From Moniliella sp. 'wahieum' (Eukaryota; Basidiomycota; Moniliellomycetes; Moniliellales; Moniliellaceae): a DNA stretch of 64,000 nucleotides. A program made the position numbers and the translations under genes. Shown piece by piece: positions 33,726 to 46,187 of the stretch. How positions within the stretch are numbered: the first letter of the stretch is position 1; the number at the start of each line of letters is the position of its first letter. The DNA is taken from the NCBI GenBank assembly GCA_003971905.1, contig RSEE01000037.1, positions 496,001-560,000 of the forward strand. The letters are read 5' to 3'. A model generated the notes under the pieces. It was not told the origin of the DNA. It saw nothing but the letters and a program-made list of their open reading frames with translations, and made no database searches.

Positions 33726-35171
33726 TCATGTCCTGCTCGCAGCGCCGGTCGTCGCGTCGGTACTTTGCGTCTTTTGCCGGGCCAAGACCCGGTTGGCCGC
33801 CTGATAGATCTTGCGCTCATTCAGCGCGTCCATCTGCTCCTTTTGCTGGGCGCTGCGCCACCGGTCCCACTCCTCCCGGTGGTCAATCCAGCGTTCTTGG
33901 ATGTCCAGGGGGCCCATCGCCGTCGCACTGGCGGGCATGTTGGGCCCCAGCGCACGCGTCGTGCCCGTATCCGCCACCGTAAACAACGCAGCCGCCGAAG
34001 CGCCTTTGGCCGTCTTGGCCAGCTCCGCATTGGGATCTTGCCCAAGCAGGCCACCGGCGGTAGCCAGCCGGCTGCCCGGTTCCCACCTCTCCCACACCCA
34101 CCTCGGGCCCCCCTCATGCAAATGGTGCGAATGGAGTGGTAAATGTACCCACCTGCCTTATCTGCCATTTGAAGCAGATGAAACATGCTCTCCTTGTCCT
34201 CGACAGCCAGCGTCTCAAAGTTGACCAAGCCAAAGTCTTCAATCAGCTCGGCGGTCGCCGTGTTGAGGGCACGATAGCGCGCTGCATGCTTTTCTGCGCC
34301 CCGTACCAACGCCTCTGCACGTTCTCGCCCGAGTTTTCGGCTACCGAGTTGGAAATGGCAGCCTGCGAGCTTTCCCCCTCGCTTCTGTTGGCGAGCCGGG
34401 CGCGAGGAAGAGGGAGACCCTAACCCACGTACTCCGGCGTACGATCGGTCCAGCGAAGCGGTAAGGTAGGACAAGTCTTGTACTTCGGAATAAAAGTCCA
34501 AGTTAAAGTCTGGTAGGGCACGTCCCGTCAGTCCTCCTGGCCACGAGAAGATGGGGGACAAAGCACTTACCCAACTCATCCGCCTGGTCGCCAGCAGGTC
34601 GATCTTACTGAGTACATTGATGTGGGGCAGCTCTAGCATGAGCATCGCTCGTAAGGACAAAGTACGAGGGAAAGGTAGCGTGAGGCATCGGTGATGTGCG
34701 AGGCATCCACCAAGTGCAGTGCGACCAGCTCCAGTCCGACTTGGCTAGCCGGTCCAAGATTTTGCGCAAACTCGGGTGATTGGTCGAAACTTCCACTTGG
34801 CCTGGTAGATCAAAAAGGACATACGCATTGTCCCCCAGACCCGCCAGCTGCTCCTCGAGCCACTCAACGTTGTCGGCCAAGTACTCCATGCAGAACAGCA
34901 TCGCGCCCTGTAATACTGTTGGTCACCTTGCGCCCTAGCTTACAGGAACGGGGACATACATTGGGGCCAAGACCTTCCTCTTTCATCACGTCCTCGACGC
35001 TAATAAGTTGGCGCACGTCAATGTCGGCTTCGTAGGCAGGTTCTCGTTGGCGGGGTCGAGGTTGACGATCGAAGCAGGCCTGTTGAGCGCATGCAGCAGC
35101 TGGCTCATGCCCGACACATACGTGGACTTTCCTGCGCCAGGCGAGCCAATGACAAGCTGGCCAAAGGGCAT
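33726..35171 (-). CDS. GPN2: GPN-loop GTPase 2
   Basis: GTPase that helps assemble and import RNA polymerase II/III subunits. It starts [20 protein letters not shown] with a Walker A/P-loop at residues 9-16, then [12 protein letters not shown]. After a shift near 35040 the frame reads [20 protein letters not shown] followed by PN, the Gly-Pro-Asn insertion that names the family. Next are [11 protein letters not shown] (G3), [11 protein letters not shown] (G4), [20 protein letters not shown] and [11 protein letters not shown]. The C-terminus reads [20 protein letters not shown] and ends [11 protein letters not shown]. Introns include 34908-34959 and about 34506-34572 (GTAAGT...CCAG). Frame changes near 35040, 34680 and 34100. 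About 390 residues, slightly longer than typical. Confidence 0.9.
34908..34959 (-). other. GPN2 intron
   Basis: 52 bp. Minus-strand donor AAT|GTATGT, acceptor TTACAG|GGC. It lies exactly after the GPN codons and joins them to [10 protein letters not shown]. Confidence 0.85.
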
Positions 35172-35752
35172 CGTGCGTGGCGAAGGGGTGGTGGAGGTGG
35201 GTCGGGGCGGTGGGAGGTGGGAGGCACTTTACTGGTTGCCTGCGTCGTTGCCTCGCCCTCTTTTTTGGGGGCGGAACGCCGCGGAAGCACACCGCACTCG
35301 GCCAGAATTGCAATGTTTCGCGAATCCATTTTGGTCCAAGTGGGACGACGAGGCGCGGTCGCGATGGCGTGGGGCGTGACGCGCGTGACGCGTGCGGCCT
35401 CAGCCAGAGCGCGATGCCAGCGCACCAGCACTCTGCGGCAGTAGATATGAAGTGGAGCATCAACGGCGCCATCTCAGCAGCGGTGGTGATCCGGGCGAGC
35501 GTAATGCCGACTTTGCGGGCTCAGCAGGCTGCTCGGCGCGTGGAGAGCTGGCCGGCTGGTGGTTGGGGCTGAATAAGGTTTCCTGTGGACTAGCAGTGGC
35601 ACTGTACTTGCTGCTGTGAGGGGCTCTGCTGCAGCATCTGCACACGGATATATGGATTGGCCTTTTGACGGTGGGGAAATCAGATCTACTTAGTCCCATG
35701 CCCACAACACCCGCTGCGCCTCCGCCGCGCCCCAAGCCACGCCCAGCGTCGA
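35172..35752. other. GPN2 upstream / ChAPs downstream spacer
   Basis: About 580 bp between two minus-strand genes. Open frames on both strands have no recognised motif. Confidence 0.5.
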
Positions 35753-38205
35753 TCAAAAGTCGTACCCCGGCACGCGGAAGAGCTGGGCATAGCAAAGTAG
35801 TTCTGCATCAGCCGCAGAATCGCCTTGGGGGGTCGAGCGAGACGAGGGTGTAGGACACCTTGGCCAGCCATCCGTCTCGATCAACGAGAACAGTGCTTGC
35901 CCACGGCGCCCGGGTAGGAGCCCTCGCGTACCAGCGGTGCTGGTACGCCGTCAGCTTCACTGCCAGCCACACTGCGCTCTTCACGTCCCGCTCCTTGGCA
36001 AACATCTCCAACAGCGCCAGATGCGCTTTGGCAGAGAAGCGGTACCCCTGGTTCTGCTGCACCGTCGCTGCCGATGGAAGGTTGCTTGTGCTTCCGCCCG
36101 CACCACCCAGACCGGCGGACCAGTGTCCAGGCGAGCCCACCCCATTCGGGGCCGAGCCCGACACATCCAAGCAGCGCAAGTAGGCATCCTTGGCCTCGGC
36201 GGGGTGGTGCAAGCGCAACGCCAGGTCGCCCAGGATTTCCCACTCGAGCGAGGTCTTCACGTATGGCTTGCGCACATTCAGGTAATGTTCCAGCTCGGCA
36301 CGCCAATGGTGTAGACACGCAAGTCTTCGTACAACACCATAAACAGATTGTCCAGCCAGCGTTCACACAGACGGCGGTTGCTCAGCGTACGCCTTGTCCC
36401 CTTCCTTGTCCCCGCCCAGGGGCCCTCGTCGACAGAGGCATCCCCATTCGGGTGTGTAGAATCGTCTCCATCGTGCCGTGCCGCTCGGGCGCGAGAGTTC
36501 AGGCACATCAGCTTCAAATGATTCTTTTGGCACACGCGTCGGTGTCTCCACCGATTGTCGGTCGGTCTCGGTAGAGATTTTGATTCGGGCACAGAAGGGT
36601 GGGGGGGCGAGGAGGTGGAACGATGCTCGTCTGCTTCTGTCTCTGTCTCCGTCTTTATCTCTTCTTTCTCTTGCGTCTTGTCCTGTTCCGCCTCCGCGTC
36701 CTTGTCCTTGTCCTTGTCCTCATCCCGACGGGAATGCGGCCATTGGGCGCCGGCGCCGGGTCGACTGCATTGTGGACCGAGACTCCTGCCCGGCTTTTTG
36801 CGCACGGTACTCTTCCTCCATAAAGAACACATTGCTACGGCGCTTCAGCAGCTCGTCCCACCCAATCTTGGACACCAGCTCGGTCAAAAGCGAGTAGGCC
36901 TGCGCAAACGTACCCCGCAACGCGGGGGCAGGTAGACGCAACAGCGCAACATCCGCTTCTCCCGCCGACGAAGGCGCACCGCCCGGCAGCGCTTGCAGCG
37001 CCGGGTTGGACGCCGGGTCTTCGCGAGCAGCCCCGATTCGATGAGGGACGCCTTGATGGGCAAGTGGTGCGCGGCCGGAGGCATGCGATGCAAGTCCCGC
37101 TCATTAAAGGTGAACATGGGACAAGAGTTGAGCGTATACAGTGCATCTTCCCACCTACCCAGGTCGATAAAGCTTTGGGTCAGTTTGGCCCAGGTGAGGA
37201 ACTCACTAGGAGCGCATTTGACCGCCGCCGTGGCCAGCTCACGTGCCCATTCCACCTCACCCCGGTTGCGGAGAAAGTCGGTTTGGACATGGAGCAGCGC
37301 ATAGGACTCGGTGGACATGGTTGTCCCTTGGGTCTTAAGCGGAGCAAGAAGCGCTTCGTGCATCACAGTGACCGCCTTGACCTCCTCGTTCATCGCCAGG
37401 TAGGCCTGGCAACCAGCGCGGCACACTCGGGCTCCCTTGCATAGAGCTTCTCGAACAGATTCACCGCCAGCTCCATCCGGTTGGCATCACCAAAGTACTT
37501 GAGGATCCCTGGGCGAGATGGTTCTTGACAACGTGGCGACTTGGATCTCAGGGTCGCTGCCGAGTTGCCAGCCCTTGAAGAACAGGTTCTCGGCCGCCTG
37601 AGAAAACGGTTCTCAGCCTCGGGGGACGAGATGGGGTCGAGCTTGCGGTAGCCCGAGAGACGGTAGTTGGGGTCGTCGGCATAGTGGATGCTGCGCAGGA
37701 GGGCCGAGAGGTAGACTTCCTGCCACACCTCGGGGAGGGGGCGTGGTGCTCGCCGCGGAGGTCGACGACGTAGGCCTGACGCCGCCGGGGATGCGCACCT
37801 CGACGCGCACGTCGATGCGGGAAAAGGCGTTGAAGCAGCAGTAGGTGCCGCTGCGGACGTGCCAGGGGGAGGAGAGCCAGGAGTTGGGCTGGCTCAGCTC
37901 GTAGTTGAGCGAGTTGATGTAGGCGGCGAGGGCGGCGGAGGAGGAGGCGTCGACGCCGAGACGTAGTGGTACGAGCCGACCTGGAGAGGGGGAGGGGGGG
38001 GTTAGGGTGCCCAGGACGCGCAACGGGACGGGGTACATACATCCTTGGCCGAGCTGCGGCCGGTGGGGTCGGTGGTTTTGACGACCTGGCAGAGGTCGGG
38101 GGGGCCGAGTTCGCGGAAGGAGGCGAGGGTCTCGGTGCGGGCCAGCAGGCTCTCGCCGATCTCCGTCTCGAAGAACTCGGGCTGGGAGACAAACGCGTCG
38201 CCCAT
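35753..38205 (-). CDS. ChAPs family exomer subunit (Bch1/Bud7/Chs6-like)
   Basis: Coat subunit of exomer, which with Chs5 and Arf1 carries cargo such as chitin synthase from the trans-Golgi to the plasma membrane. It starts MGDAFVSQPEFFETEIGESL, and continues YINSLNYELSQPNSWLSSPW, VWQEVYLSALLRSIHYADDP and TPR-like helices (ALLHVQTDFLRNRGEVEWAR, SFIDLGRWEDALYTLNSCPM). Highly typical is RWLDNLFMVLYEDLRVYTI followed by KPYVKTSLEWEILGDLALRL and VKLTAYQHRWY. The end, after a shift, reads YAQLFRVPGYDF then TGA at 35753. A Lys/Asp/Glu-rich insertion (DEDKDKDKDAEAEQ) lies near 36660-36725. Frame changes are frequent (near 37730, 37540, 37430, 36990, 36830, 36320, 35830). An intron follows SSAKD near 37980-38040. 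It is divergent from the RWD gene. Confidence 0.92.
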
Positions 38206-38526
38206 GCTGCCGGTGGTGGTGGAGAGCGGCGGCGGCGGCGGGCGGCGCTACGTGGCAGGATGCCTTCCACGTCACAGCCGCCTGCCGTCTGCTGCGGAGC
38301 TGTGAGCCCCACCAGGCGGCCGCGCGCAGCCGGCTGCGCGCCTCGCCTTCGTTTCAAGGTTGCAGCTGCTGATCACATGTGATGTGGCATGCGCCTGTCA
38401 CCTGCCATGTCCGTTCGGAGTGTTCCCCCACGCTTTCCCAGGCTGCTTCAAGTGGAAGCTTGGCGCTCGACGCTCGACGCTTGACGCTTGACGCCCTGAC
38501 CACTGCCCACCCCCCACCCCCCACCC
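38206..38526. promoter_or_regulatory. Divergent promoter, ChAPs / RWD gene
   Basis: 321 bp between start codons on opposite strands. It contains a 7-bp tandem repeat (CGCTCGA/CGCTTGA, about 38463-38493) and a C-rich run just before the RWD start. Confidence 0.45.
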
Positions 38527-39682
38527 ATGCCCCCCGGCCCCGTCCTCACCCCCGATGGGCTCCAGATCCAGCTGTCCGCCATCGAGGTCATCATGGCCAT
38601 GTGGCAGTCCGACGGCGAGCTGACGATGAACGACGAGGGCCAGCGCGCATTCGAGGCGCTCGTCGAGTACCTCGCCTTGCCCGTCAGCACCCTGGGCGGC
38701 GAGAACAGCCTCAAGGTCAAAGCCTCGCTTCCGGCCCACATCCGCCTCGGCCTTCTCATCGATCCCTTTGCTGGCAGTGCAGTCCCAGTCCCGGGCGCCC
38801 AGGCCAAGGGCAAGACACTTACCTTGGACGTCGCCCTGGCGCTGCGCAAGACCAGTGCCGAGCAAACCGAAAAAGATGCTCTCGGCCGCACTTGTCTCTC
38901 CAGGCGCCCACATGGCTGACCTCGGCCCAGTATACCAAGCTCGTCGACGCGTGTCATCTGTCCCAGCAGACACCCAGCGCCGAGGACGACGACATTGTTA
39001 CCTTCATTATGGATTTGATCGAGAAGGTGTCCGAGGAATGTGAGCGCCTGCCCCTCGACGTGGACCCAAAGAGCACGGCAACGTTGGATCCAACAGCCGC
39101 CACCCACCTGGACACCCGACCAAGCGCGTGTACCGCAGCTGGTCCTGTCTTCCCAGTTTGAACACCGTGAAAAGCGGCAGGATTGGTCGACTATGCTGCC
39201 CTCCACATCCCCCCTCTGACAGGCTTTGTGATTGCGGGCAAACCTGCACTGGTGGTGCTTGAGTACCCGCTTTCCGACACGGCCACCCCGGAAGAACGGA
39301 CAAAAGAGATCGAGACAGCCAAACAAGCCTTGCTCGGGTGAGTTGGGGGATCTGTCTCTCTGCCTGCTGACTGACTCTTGACCATCAAACTGACACTAAC
39401 ATCCCCTTCCGCACAGCTACTGGTCCGAAATCAAGCGCTTAAGTTGGAGCGATATCCAACCTAGCCACAAGAAAGTGTCGGAAACCCTGGCTGAGCCCGA
39501 CGTGATCGATCTTTTACCTCCATGGACGACGTGACGGGCAAAGACGAGGTGGGGGGCAAGAGGCGCTGCGTGGGACCTACAAGCACCGCAATGATTGGAG
39601 GTTGGTCGAGGCCTGGTTGCGCGACAAGAAAGGTGCCGGCGGGCGGTTGCGTGAGGCGTTGGGCGCCGATTGGACTTCATAG
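38527..39682 (+). CDS. RWD-domain protein
   Basis: ATG at 38527. Residues 8-110 look like an RWD domain: LQIQLSAIEVIMAMWQSDGE, a strand with SLKVKASLPAHIRLGLLID and LTLDVALALR, then after a shift near 38900 the helical QAPTWLTSAQYTKLVDACH and IVTFIMDLIEKVSEECERL. The C-terminal half (VDYAALHIPPLTGFVIAGKP, ALVVLEYPLS, YWSEIKRLSWSDIQ, HRNDWRLVEAWLRDKKGAGG) resembles the domain found C-terminal to RWD in RWDD2/Prp3-type proteins and ends LREALGADWTS, TAG at 39682. The intron 39338-39416 (79 bp) keeps the frame. Shifts near 38900, 39130 and 39530-39570. The precise function of these proteins is unclear. Confidence 0.6.
39338..39416 (+). other. Intron of the RWD gene
   Basis: 79 bp, CTCGG|GTGAGT ... 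CGCACAG|C. It joins QALLG to YWSEIKRL. Confidence 0.85.
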
Positions 39683-39762
39683 CCCACAATGCTACGAGTT
39701 GCTACAGCATCACACAACGCAAAGGAAAGCCAATGGATGGATGGAAAATGGGCATGTTAGGT

Positions 39763-40380
39763 TTACTTCTTGGACTTCTTGAACAGAGCTTCTGTCCTGG
39801 CCTTTTGGATCTCCCTTGCCAGGCGCGAAGCTTCGCCGGTAGCTTCGGCAAAGATTTCCGCGTCGCGCTGGGCCTCCGACGCGCCCGCGCTTGCTCCTGC
39901 TTGATATTTTCGACAACGCAGACGCCTCCTTGAGACGGCCGCCAGCTTAAGCCGGTCGGCACGCAGCTGCGTCCGCTCAGTACGCACCTTCATCGCCACC
40001 CGCAACTGCTCCTGCTCCATCGCCGTCATGTCCATCTTGAGTTGACGCCGGTGGGCCCCCGCTCGGCGCGGTACCGACAAAGTCAAAGAAGCGGAAATAC
40101 TTGCGCGCCGACAGCGGCCGGCACTGGACAGCTTGGATGCGGTCCCCAATCTGAAGTTCATTCAGCTCGTCGTGGACGAGAAACTTTTTGGTAACGGTGT
40201 GTTCCTGCGCGAGGGCGGGGGGGGGAAGGGTTAGCGAACCAAGGTAGAGCGCGCGGCAGACGAGGCAGCGTAGCGTACCTTGGCGTACAGGGCGTGGAGC
40301 ATCTTGCGCTCGACGGTCAGAGTGACCGTCTTGTCCATGAAGCCAGCCCGGGTGACGAAACCCTCCAGGATTTGGGGCAT
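39763..40380 (-). CDS. Mitochondrial small-subunit ribosomal protein uS17m
   Basis: Binds 16S-like rRNA in the mitochondrial small subunit. ATG at 40380 gives MPQILEGFVTRAGFMDKTVT and VERKMLHALYAK. After intron 40205-40277 the frame reads EHTVTKKFLVHDELNELQIG and DRIQAVQCRPLSARKYFRFF, the OB-fold pattern of S17 (VTRxGxMDKTV ... KKFxVHDE ... GDxVxIxxCRPLSxxKxF). A long charged helical extension follows in a shifted frame (RVAMKVRTERTQLRADRLKL ... EIQKARTEALFKKSKK). Frame changes near 40065 and 39905. The 3' end converges on the RWD gene with only 80 bp between stops. Confidence 0.88.
40205..40277 (-). other. uS17m intron
   Basis: 73 bp. Minus-strand donor CCAAG|GTACGC, acceptor CGCGCAG|GAA. 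Confidence 0.85.
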
Positions 40381-40834
40381 GACGGGCGTGCACAAGCGAG
40401 AAGGTAGCGAGCTCACAAGCCCGCTTTCCTGCCCTGGCCAACAAGCACGGAAGAACAGATGGGGCAGGGCGGAATGTGGGTTTGCTTCCGCCCCGGTAAT
40501 GTCATGATGTGTGACTGGTGGCCGGTCAGGTGACCCACCCAAAATTTCAGCTGGGCGAGCAGTGGATTTCGGCCCCACACGCTCACCTTCGCCAGAGGCT
40601 ATTTGGATTCTCTCTTTCTCTCCGGAAGAGGTCGGATATCATGTCAGTGCATCTATTTCGCTGCACTGGTGCAGAGCCAAGCGTTGCATCTCAAGAGATG
40701 AAGCCACAGGGGGTCATTTGATGAGCAGAGTGCATATCAGAACAACACAAAAAGAACAACTGAAAGTAGAATAGAACAGAATAGAGCAGAACAGAGGATG
40801 GGTGGGGGAGACGATTCCAAGCGGCATACTAGTA

Positions 40835-41831
40835 CTAGCAACCCGTATTGTACTTTTTCTCCCAAGCCATTTTCTGATCTGGTCAGGTGACGGGCATTAT
40901 TAGGCGGTTGGGGTGAGTGTCTCTTGGGCAGGCGACTCGACTTGTTGGTACGTTTGGCCTCGGGTTCGTAGGTACGGTCATTGTAGATCGCCCGTTCGCG
41001 ACGCGCTTGGAAAAAGGCGATCAAAAAGGGAACAAACGCAGCGAGGCACGCCCCGGTCGCAGCCCACGTCATCCACAGCGACTGACCAAAATGGATGTTG
41101 ATGCCTGCTGTCCGACCTTGGGCACTATGCACCGTCTTCCGTGTTTCTGATACCACAGCGGTCCACATGCCGGCACCGACAGCGAGCACCGCACCGGTGA
41201 GCAAGGCCAGGCCCGAAGAGATGAGGTAGAATCCACTCTCGGACGCAAGGCCAGCAAGGAAGGTGACACCAGTCAAGATGGTTCCGACAAAGAGGAAGTA
41301 GCCAACGCGGGAGTAGGTGTGGAGCCAATGTGTCTTCGACAGCTTGCCTGGTGTGGAGGGAGGGAGGCTCGACGTTTCGTTGCCTGAGGAAGCGTCGGCA
41401 GTAAGGGTGGCGATCGGGTCGAATTGGTGTCCAAAGGTGCGATGGGAGCAGGCACGCGTGCCCGTCGTTCCGTCGCCACCACAAACGGAGTAGAGACCCC
41501 AGTAATACTGCTTTCGCAATCCGTGGTTCTCCAGTAGCGGCTGGGAAAGATCGGTGGCAAAAGTGGACCCAAGACCTGCGTCGGCCGTATTGAGATGGCT
41601 CAGATCCAGATTGGCAATGTACAGGTTGCGGGCCACCATATTTTGCGTCAGCTGGCCCATGTTGACGAGGACCATGAGCGCAACGGAGGAGAAGAGGAGA
41701 AACTCGCCTGTGTGATGGTCAGGGTCGGAAAAGTCAGTTTTTCTCCCCCGCGCTAAGGCAGGGCAAAGGCCAGATCCGCGCAATCAAAAGGGAGCTGTGG
41801 GCGTACCGATGGCAGTGCTGAGAACGGGCAT
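40835..41831 (-). CDS. SUR7/PalI-family four-TM membrane protein
   Basis: Plasma-membrane protein family that includes eisosome Sur7 and the pH-sensing Rim9/PalI. A short first exon MPVLSTAIG at 41831 is joined over intron 41708-41806 to EFLLFSSVALMVLVNMGQLT (TM1). The extracellular loop has YYWGLYSVCGGDG...ACS, the paired-Cys W-x-Y-x-x-C signature of the family. TM2 is VGYFLFVGTILTGVTFLAGL, TM3 FYLISSGLALLTGAVLAVGA, TM4 MTWAATGACLAAFVPFLIAF, followed by a basic cytosolic tail. The continuous frame runs to 40737, but its last part is simple sequence. A neighbouring frame ends AWEKKYNTGC, TAG at 40835, which I prefer and which would need a shift or small intron. The rest of this gene has no frame changes. 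Confidence 0.75.
41708..41806 (-). other. Intron of the SUR7/PalI-like gene
   Basis: 99 bp. Minus-strand donor ATCG|GTACGC, acceptor CACACAG|GCG. Confidence 0.85.
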
Positions 41832-44800
41832 GGTCGATTGGAGAAGACGGATACCGCACGGTTCTCTGTAAACGGGTATGGAGGGTGTGAAGTTGGCGGG
41901 AAGATGGAGAGGAAGAAAGATGGTTGGAGCTGGTGAAAAAACAAACCAAGGCGGACCCAATACAGGGAGGTAATACAAGAGTGTATTAGGGGAAAGCAAA
42001 AGCACAGCAAAATCCAACTCGATCGATGCACCGGGATCCAGAGCGCGCTGTGATCGATGACGATGTTGTGTTGTTGAGAAGGATCGATGATGCCGATGAC
42101 GGTAGATAGGCCGATGAAGCGGGGGTATAGAGCAGGGTAATCCGGCAATGCAGGGCAAAGCTTCCCATTGATGTCGACCAGCGACTGGCGGCCATCGGTG
42201 CACTTTTGATCATCGGTCATTAATTCAGTGATCATCGCCCCAGAAATATGAGAAGGGTATGGGTCCGGCACGGAGGCACTCTGCTAATGATTGTCCCTAG
42301 CGTCAGAACTGCGTGCCGCTCTACGAGGGTGGCGGCGCGCGTGCCCGAGCAAGAGGCGGCCAATGGCGGGATGGAGGCAGAAGAGCGCAGCCCGCGTACA
42401 GTGCTGCCGCCCCGATCCAACCGTAAGCATCCCCTCCCCGCCACAGCGATCGACCAGCGCGGGGTACTATACAGGCACTGCAGCGTACTACTGGCCAATG
42501 CCTAGTAGTAATTACAGTTGCCTAGTGCCTCAGTGGCATAGTGGCCCAGAGGCTTCGTGATCCTCACAGTGAGCCAAGTGAATATATAGGTTGCCACCCC
42601 CTCTTTCTCTTGAAGAACGCTGGTCGTCCGAAAGAAGCGAAATCCACTTCGCAGCGCCCAGCAGAAGCGCAGGATCGCCCCTGAATTTCACACTGAGCTC
42701 CTGTAGCTTACTAGGGTCAGGACGCCGGCACTACGCAGTTTATGTGGGCCGTATATAGAGGTCGTCTCGCGAGTCGATGGCCATCCTGTTGAACCAATGG
42801 TCTCGACCTTGGTCGACCTCTGCAGTTTGTGGTGACGCGGTGATGGGGATGCGGACGAAAGCTGCATGTGACCCGTGTGACCCCTTTCGGTATTAGCAAT
42901 CCGAATCACTAGTAGCCTGGACGAGAAGGATGCGTTCGCTTATAAGCTCGTGAAGCTGAAGCAGCATCATGCATCACGCGTCCCGATGCATGAGGTTTGG
43001 ATTGTCGCACGCGCCCACACCGCCCGCACTAGGCACTGGACGGTCTGTTCTGCGTTGTTTTTTCAGCAACGAACACCTTCACTGCCCCGTGTCTCGCGCA
43101 CATTCAGGGTGCAACCTCATGCGGTAGAATCCAATCCAGCAGTCTACGTCTGTCCACCACTCTGCCAAGACGCCAACAACATTCAGTTGATTCGCACATC
43201 CCATCTGTGCCCTCGAACGAGCATCGACCATCGCGGTTCACGCGTGCCATACAATTCTACCTGCAGGAGGCATTCCGACGCAGTGACGGTCAGGTGACCC
43301 GCTGGCTGTCCCACCGGTCACGTGTAGATCTTTTGAAGCCCCGATTTGTTTGCAATTTCAAACGCCTTTTCACAGTGCTATCACATCTCAACACAAGAAA
43401 CGCTGCTATGTATGCCAAACTCTCTCCCTCCACTTATTTTTAGTTGAACGCCGGTGAGACGACGCGTTGCTGTCCGCCCTCAAAAGCATCGCGAAAAAGA
43501 ATCCCCTTTGTGTATGCCCCTGCTCTTTCCCCGCTGGTCTTCTGTCGGAGGCAAGAGAGCAGAGTTGTTGTTAGTGTATTGCTCCACATGCGAGTCTACA
43601 TATAGATGCTAGAGAGACTATATATATTTCGCCCCCTCTCCAGGAACGAATATCGGAAGGAGAATTAAGTGCGCCGAGAAGTATAATTTGGCGAAAGTGT
43701 TGCCCTAATGGCACAGCCATCTATTTACCAGTAGCAAACAGCAGTTACCCTCCGCAGCCATCCGCAGCCGGGGCGGATCCCACAGCCGGTGGCGCACACA
43801 CTCTCTCACATGGTAAGAGACAACACGCTCTCTCTCTTAGTTACGGGATATATAGAAAGAAGAAACTGTACAGGTGTGGCACATGCCCTGTATCGTATGA
43901 TGATCGATGACAGAGACGAGTAGACGAGGACGAAACTGCAGTGCTCGTCAAAAGCGCCTACTGGGACCCGCGGTCCCGTACATAGGCCAAGGCGCCTTTT
44001 ATCAACACCCTTTGCCCCTTATTTGACCTCCGAAGCCTCCACGTGTATGTCCGAACCCCTGTCTCCTCTAGGTGTGGCATAAGACTTAAACCTAAACCAC
44101 CACCACCGCTTGCTCTCCAGTTCCAGAGCTTCTCCACCCAAATCCTTGGGTTCCTCCTGTTGTACAACTACTGATGAAACCTGGAGTCCTGAGGGTCTTG
44201 GAAAGTGATGTGTGGTGGTTGTGATCTAAAGCTTGTGACCAACAATGCCTAAAGAGGAACGGCAAGCAGCTAGTCGCCACCAGGGGCTATAGGCTGCGGA
44301 ACAGGGAGAAGCGAAGCGGGAAAGCAACGAACTGTGCTATCGGGACTGAAGGGACGTTTTGACCGAAACACACGAGCCACCCGCGGTGTAGTTCAACAAC
44401 TATACATACTAGGCGCATGAGCACGAGCCCATCGCGTTGATGACGCGATGACGTTGATCCCCCCCCCCTCGGAAAGTGCCGGGAAAAGGCGAGGTAGATA
44501 TATTTTTGGGGGATGCGCATCATGATGGATGATCCTGTCAAAGTAGGTATATAGGTCGCCGGTGGGCTCTCTGCATGCCTTTCGGAGAGCAACCATTGTG
44601 ATCCTCTGACTCGAAAGGAGCCCCCCTGTTCCCCTGTTGATACGTGGGCAACTGCATCTGCGGTCGGGTTAAGTGGGGCGAAAGTTCCAGACAGCGTGAG
44701 AAAAACGCCGGATGCCAGGAATATGAAATGTTTACCCCGCACTGAGATGGGGATGCGCTATCGGAACAAAGAGGCGGAGGTTGGGGCTGATGCATGATGC

Positions 44801-46187
44801 ATGATGCATGATGGCGCTGATGCCGATGAACGATTGGAGGCGGGATCAAATTCGAAGCTGCTGGGCCCAAGGCTTTACCAGTAGGTCTGGTGCGGACGGT
44901 ATTTGATCGATGATCTGGGAGATTCTGAGGCGTCTGAGCGCACCTGGGAGAGAGCCCGAGATCTGATCTATAGATGGAACACTGAGTGTAGGACCGAGTA
45001 CTGATTCATATTGATGGACGGAAGGGCGCACGCCATACGTACTGCCGATGAGCTGTTGCTGTCCGCTTCATGGCGTGCTGCGAACAAAATAGGGTTGGCC
45101 GCATCCACCTCCCCAATCACCGATCAGCAATCAGTGCATCGATCATCGCTCATCGATCAGCTATCCCTCTTCTCCGCTGCTCTGCTGCCTGCGCCGGCTT
45201 TTTCAGCACCGGATATCTGACACCAACATGGCGTGCACCCAGCCGTGACGGTGTTGGCCACGTTCGCAAGCCTTCTCTCCGCCTCGGCCTTCCTTCTCGC
45301 CGCGCGCGGGGGCAGATTGAGATCTGAGATTGGTGAGATAAATTCTTGATCCAGATCCGTGCCCGGACAGGGCACGCCAGCCCCCCGCGGCTGGCTCAGA
45401 GTCAGAGGGGTGCAGGTTGTGCGTCCGGCTTCAAGCTTCAAGCTTCAAGCCTTGGCGCCTCGCTATCGGGCTGAGATGGCGGCAGGTGCGGAGAGAGGAC
45501 CTGCCGACCAGAGGCTGTCGGACATTATACCCTGCAAAGGTAATCTCGAGAGACCGTGCAAGCGCCAGTAGGTGATGCATGATGATGATGCAGTGCTGGT
45601 AGCCACGCCGGATGCCCGCCTCGGGCGAGTCAGCTGGTCAGACACGCCGTCTGGCACTAGAGGCGTGGAAAAAACATCTCGACTCGTCCCATGTCCGCCT
45701 GCCTCGCCGCCCCCGAGCTGCCGCCGCCCAGCGCAGCAAGCCTCTGCCCATACACCCGGCTGCGAGCCCTCCATTCGCCCGCCCCACCCGGTCCTTTCCA
45801 TGATGCATGAGGTATGAATCAGAGTATGAACAGGAAGATGATGTGCACGGTGCATGACGCGCGCTGACGACGGATGAAGCTAGTAGTGACTAGTGACTAG
45901 TGACGCTTGAAGAGGGCGAGCGAGGATGCTTGAAGTGCATGACGTGCGATGCCCCCCGGCACGGCGACCGTCTGCCCGCTTGGACTGCACGTGCTTGGTA
46001 TAGCATCCTCTTCCCTGCCAGCTCCCCGTTACACTGGCAGCCAACCCGCGGGATCAGTACTAGTAACTAGTAACCCCGCATATGTAGCTCCTGTACCTCT
46101 CTCCATATATATACCGCCACTTGCTCAGCACTCTACCATCCCTCCTCTACCTTTCTTCCCCACCTCTCCCTCGCCCTCCCCGACGCG
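41832..46187. other. Second gene desert
   Basis: About 4.3 kb with no recognisable gene on either strand. It holds tandem palindromic words (GATGCATGAT near 44787-44812, GTGACTAGTGACTAG near 45886-45903, AAGCTTCAAGCTTC near 45432, ACTAGTAACTAG near 46058), AT-rich tatata blocks near 43595-43630 and a degenerate sequence near 42610-42740 that may be a further dispersed-repeat copy. The sequence GGGACCCGCGGTCCC near 43964 is palindromic. Confidence 0.55.
44787..44813. repeat. GATGCAT tandem repeat
   Basis: Three to four units of TGATGCA in direct tandem. Related words occur near 13360, 45575 and 57485. Confidence 0.85.

Noticed and set aside
43964-43978. GGGACCCGCGGTCCC as an operator
   Set aside because: Single short palindrome in a desert with no gene beside it.
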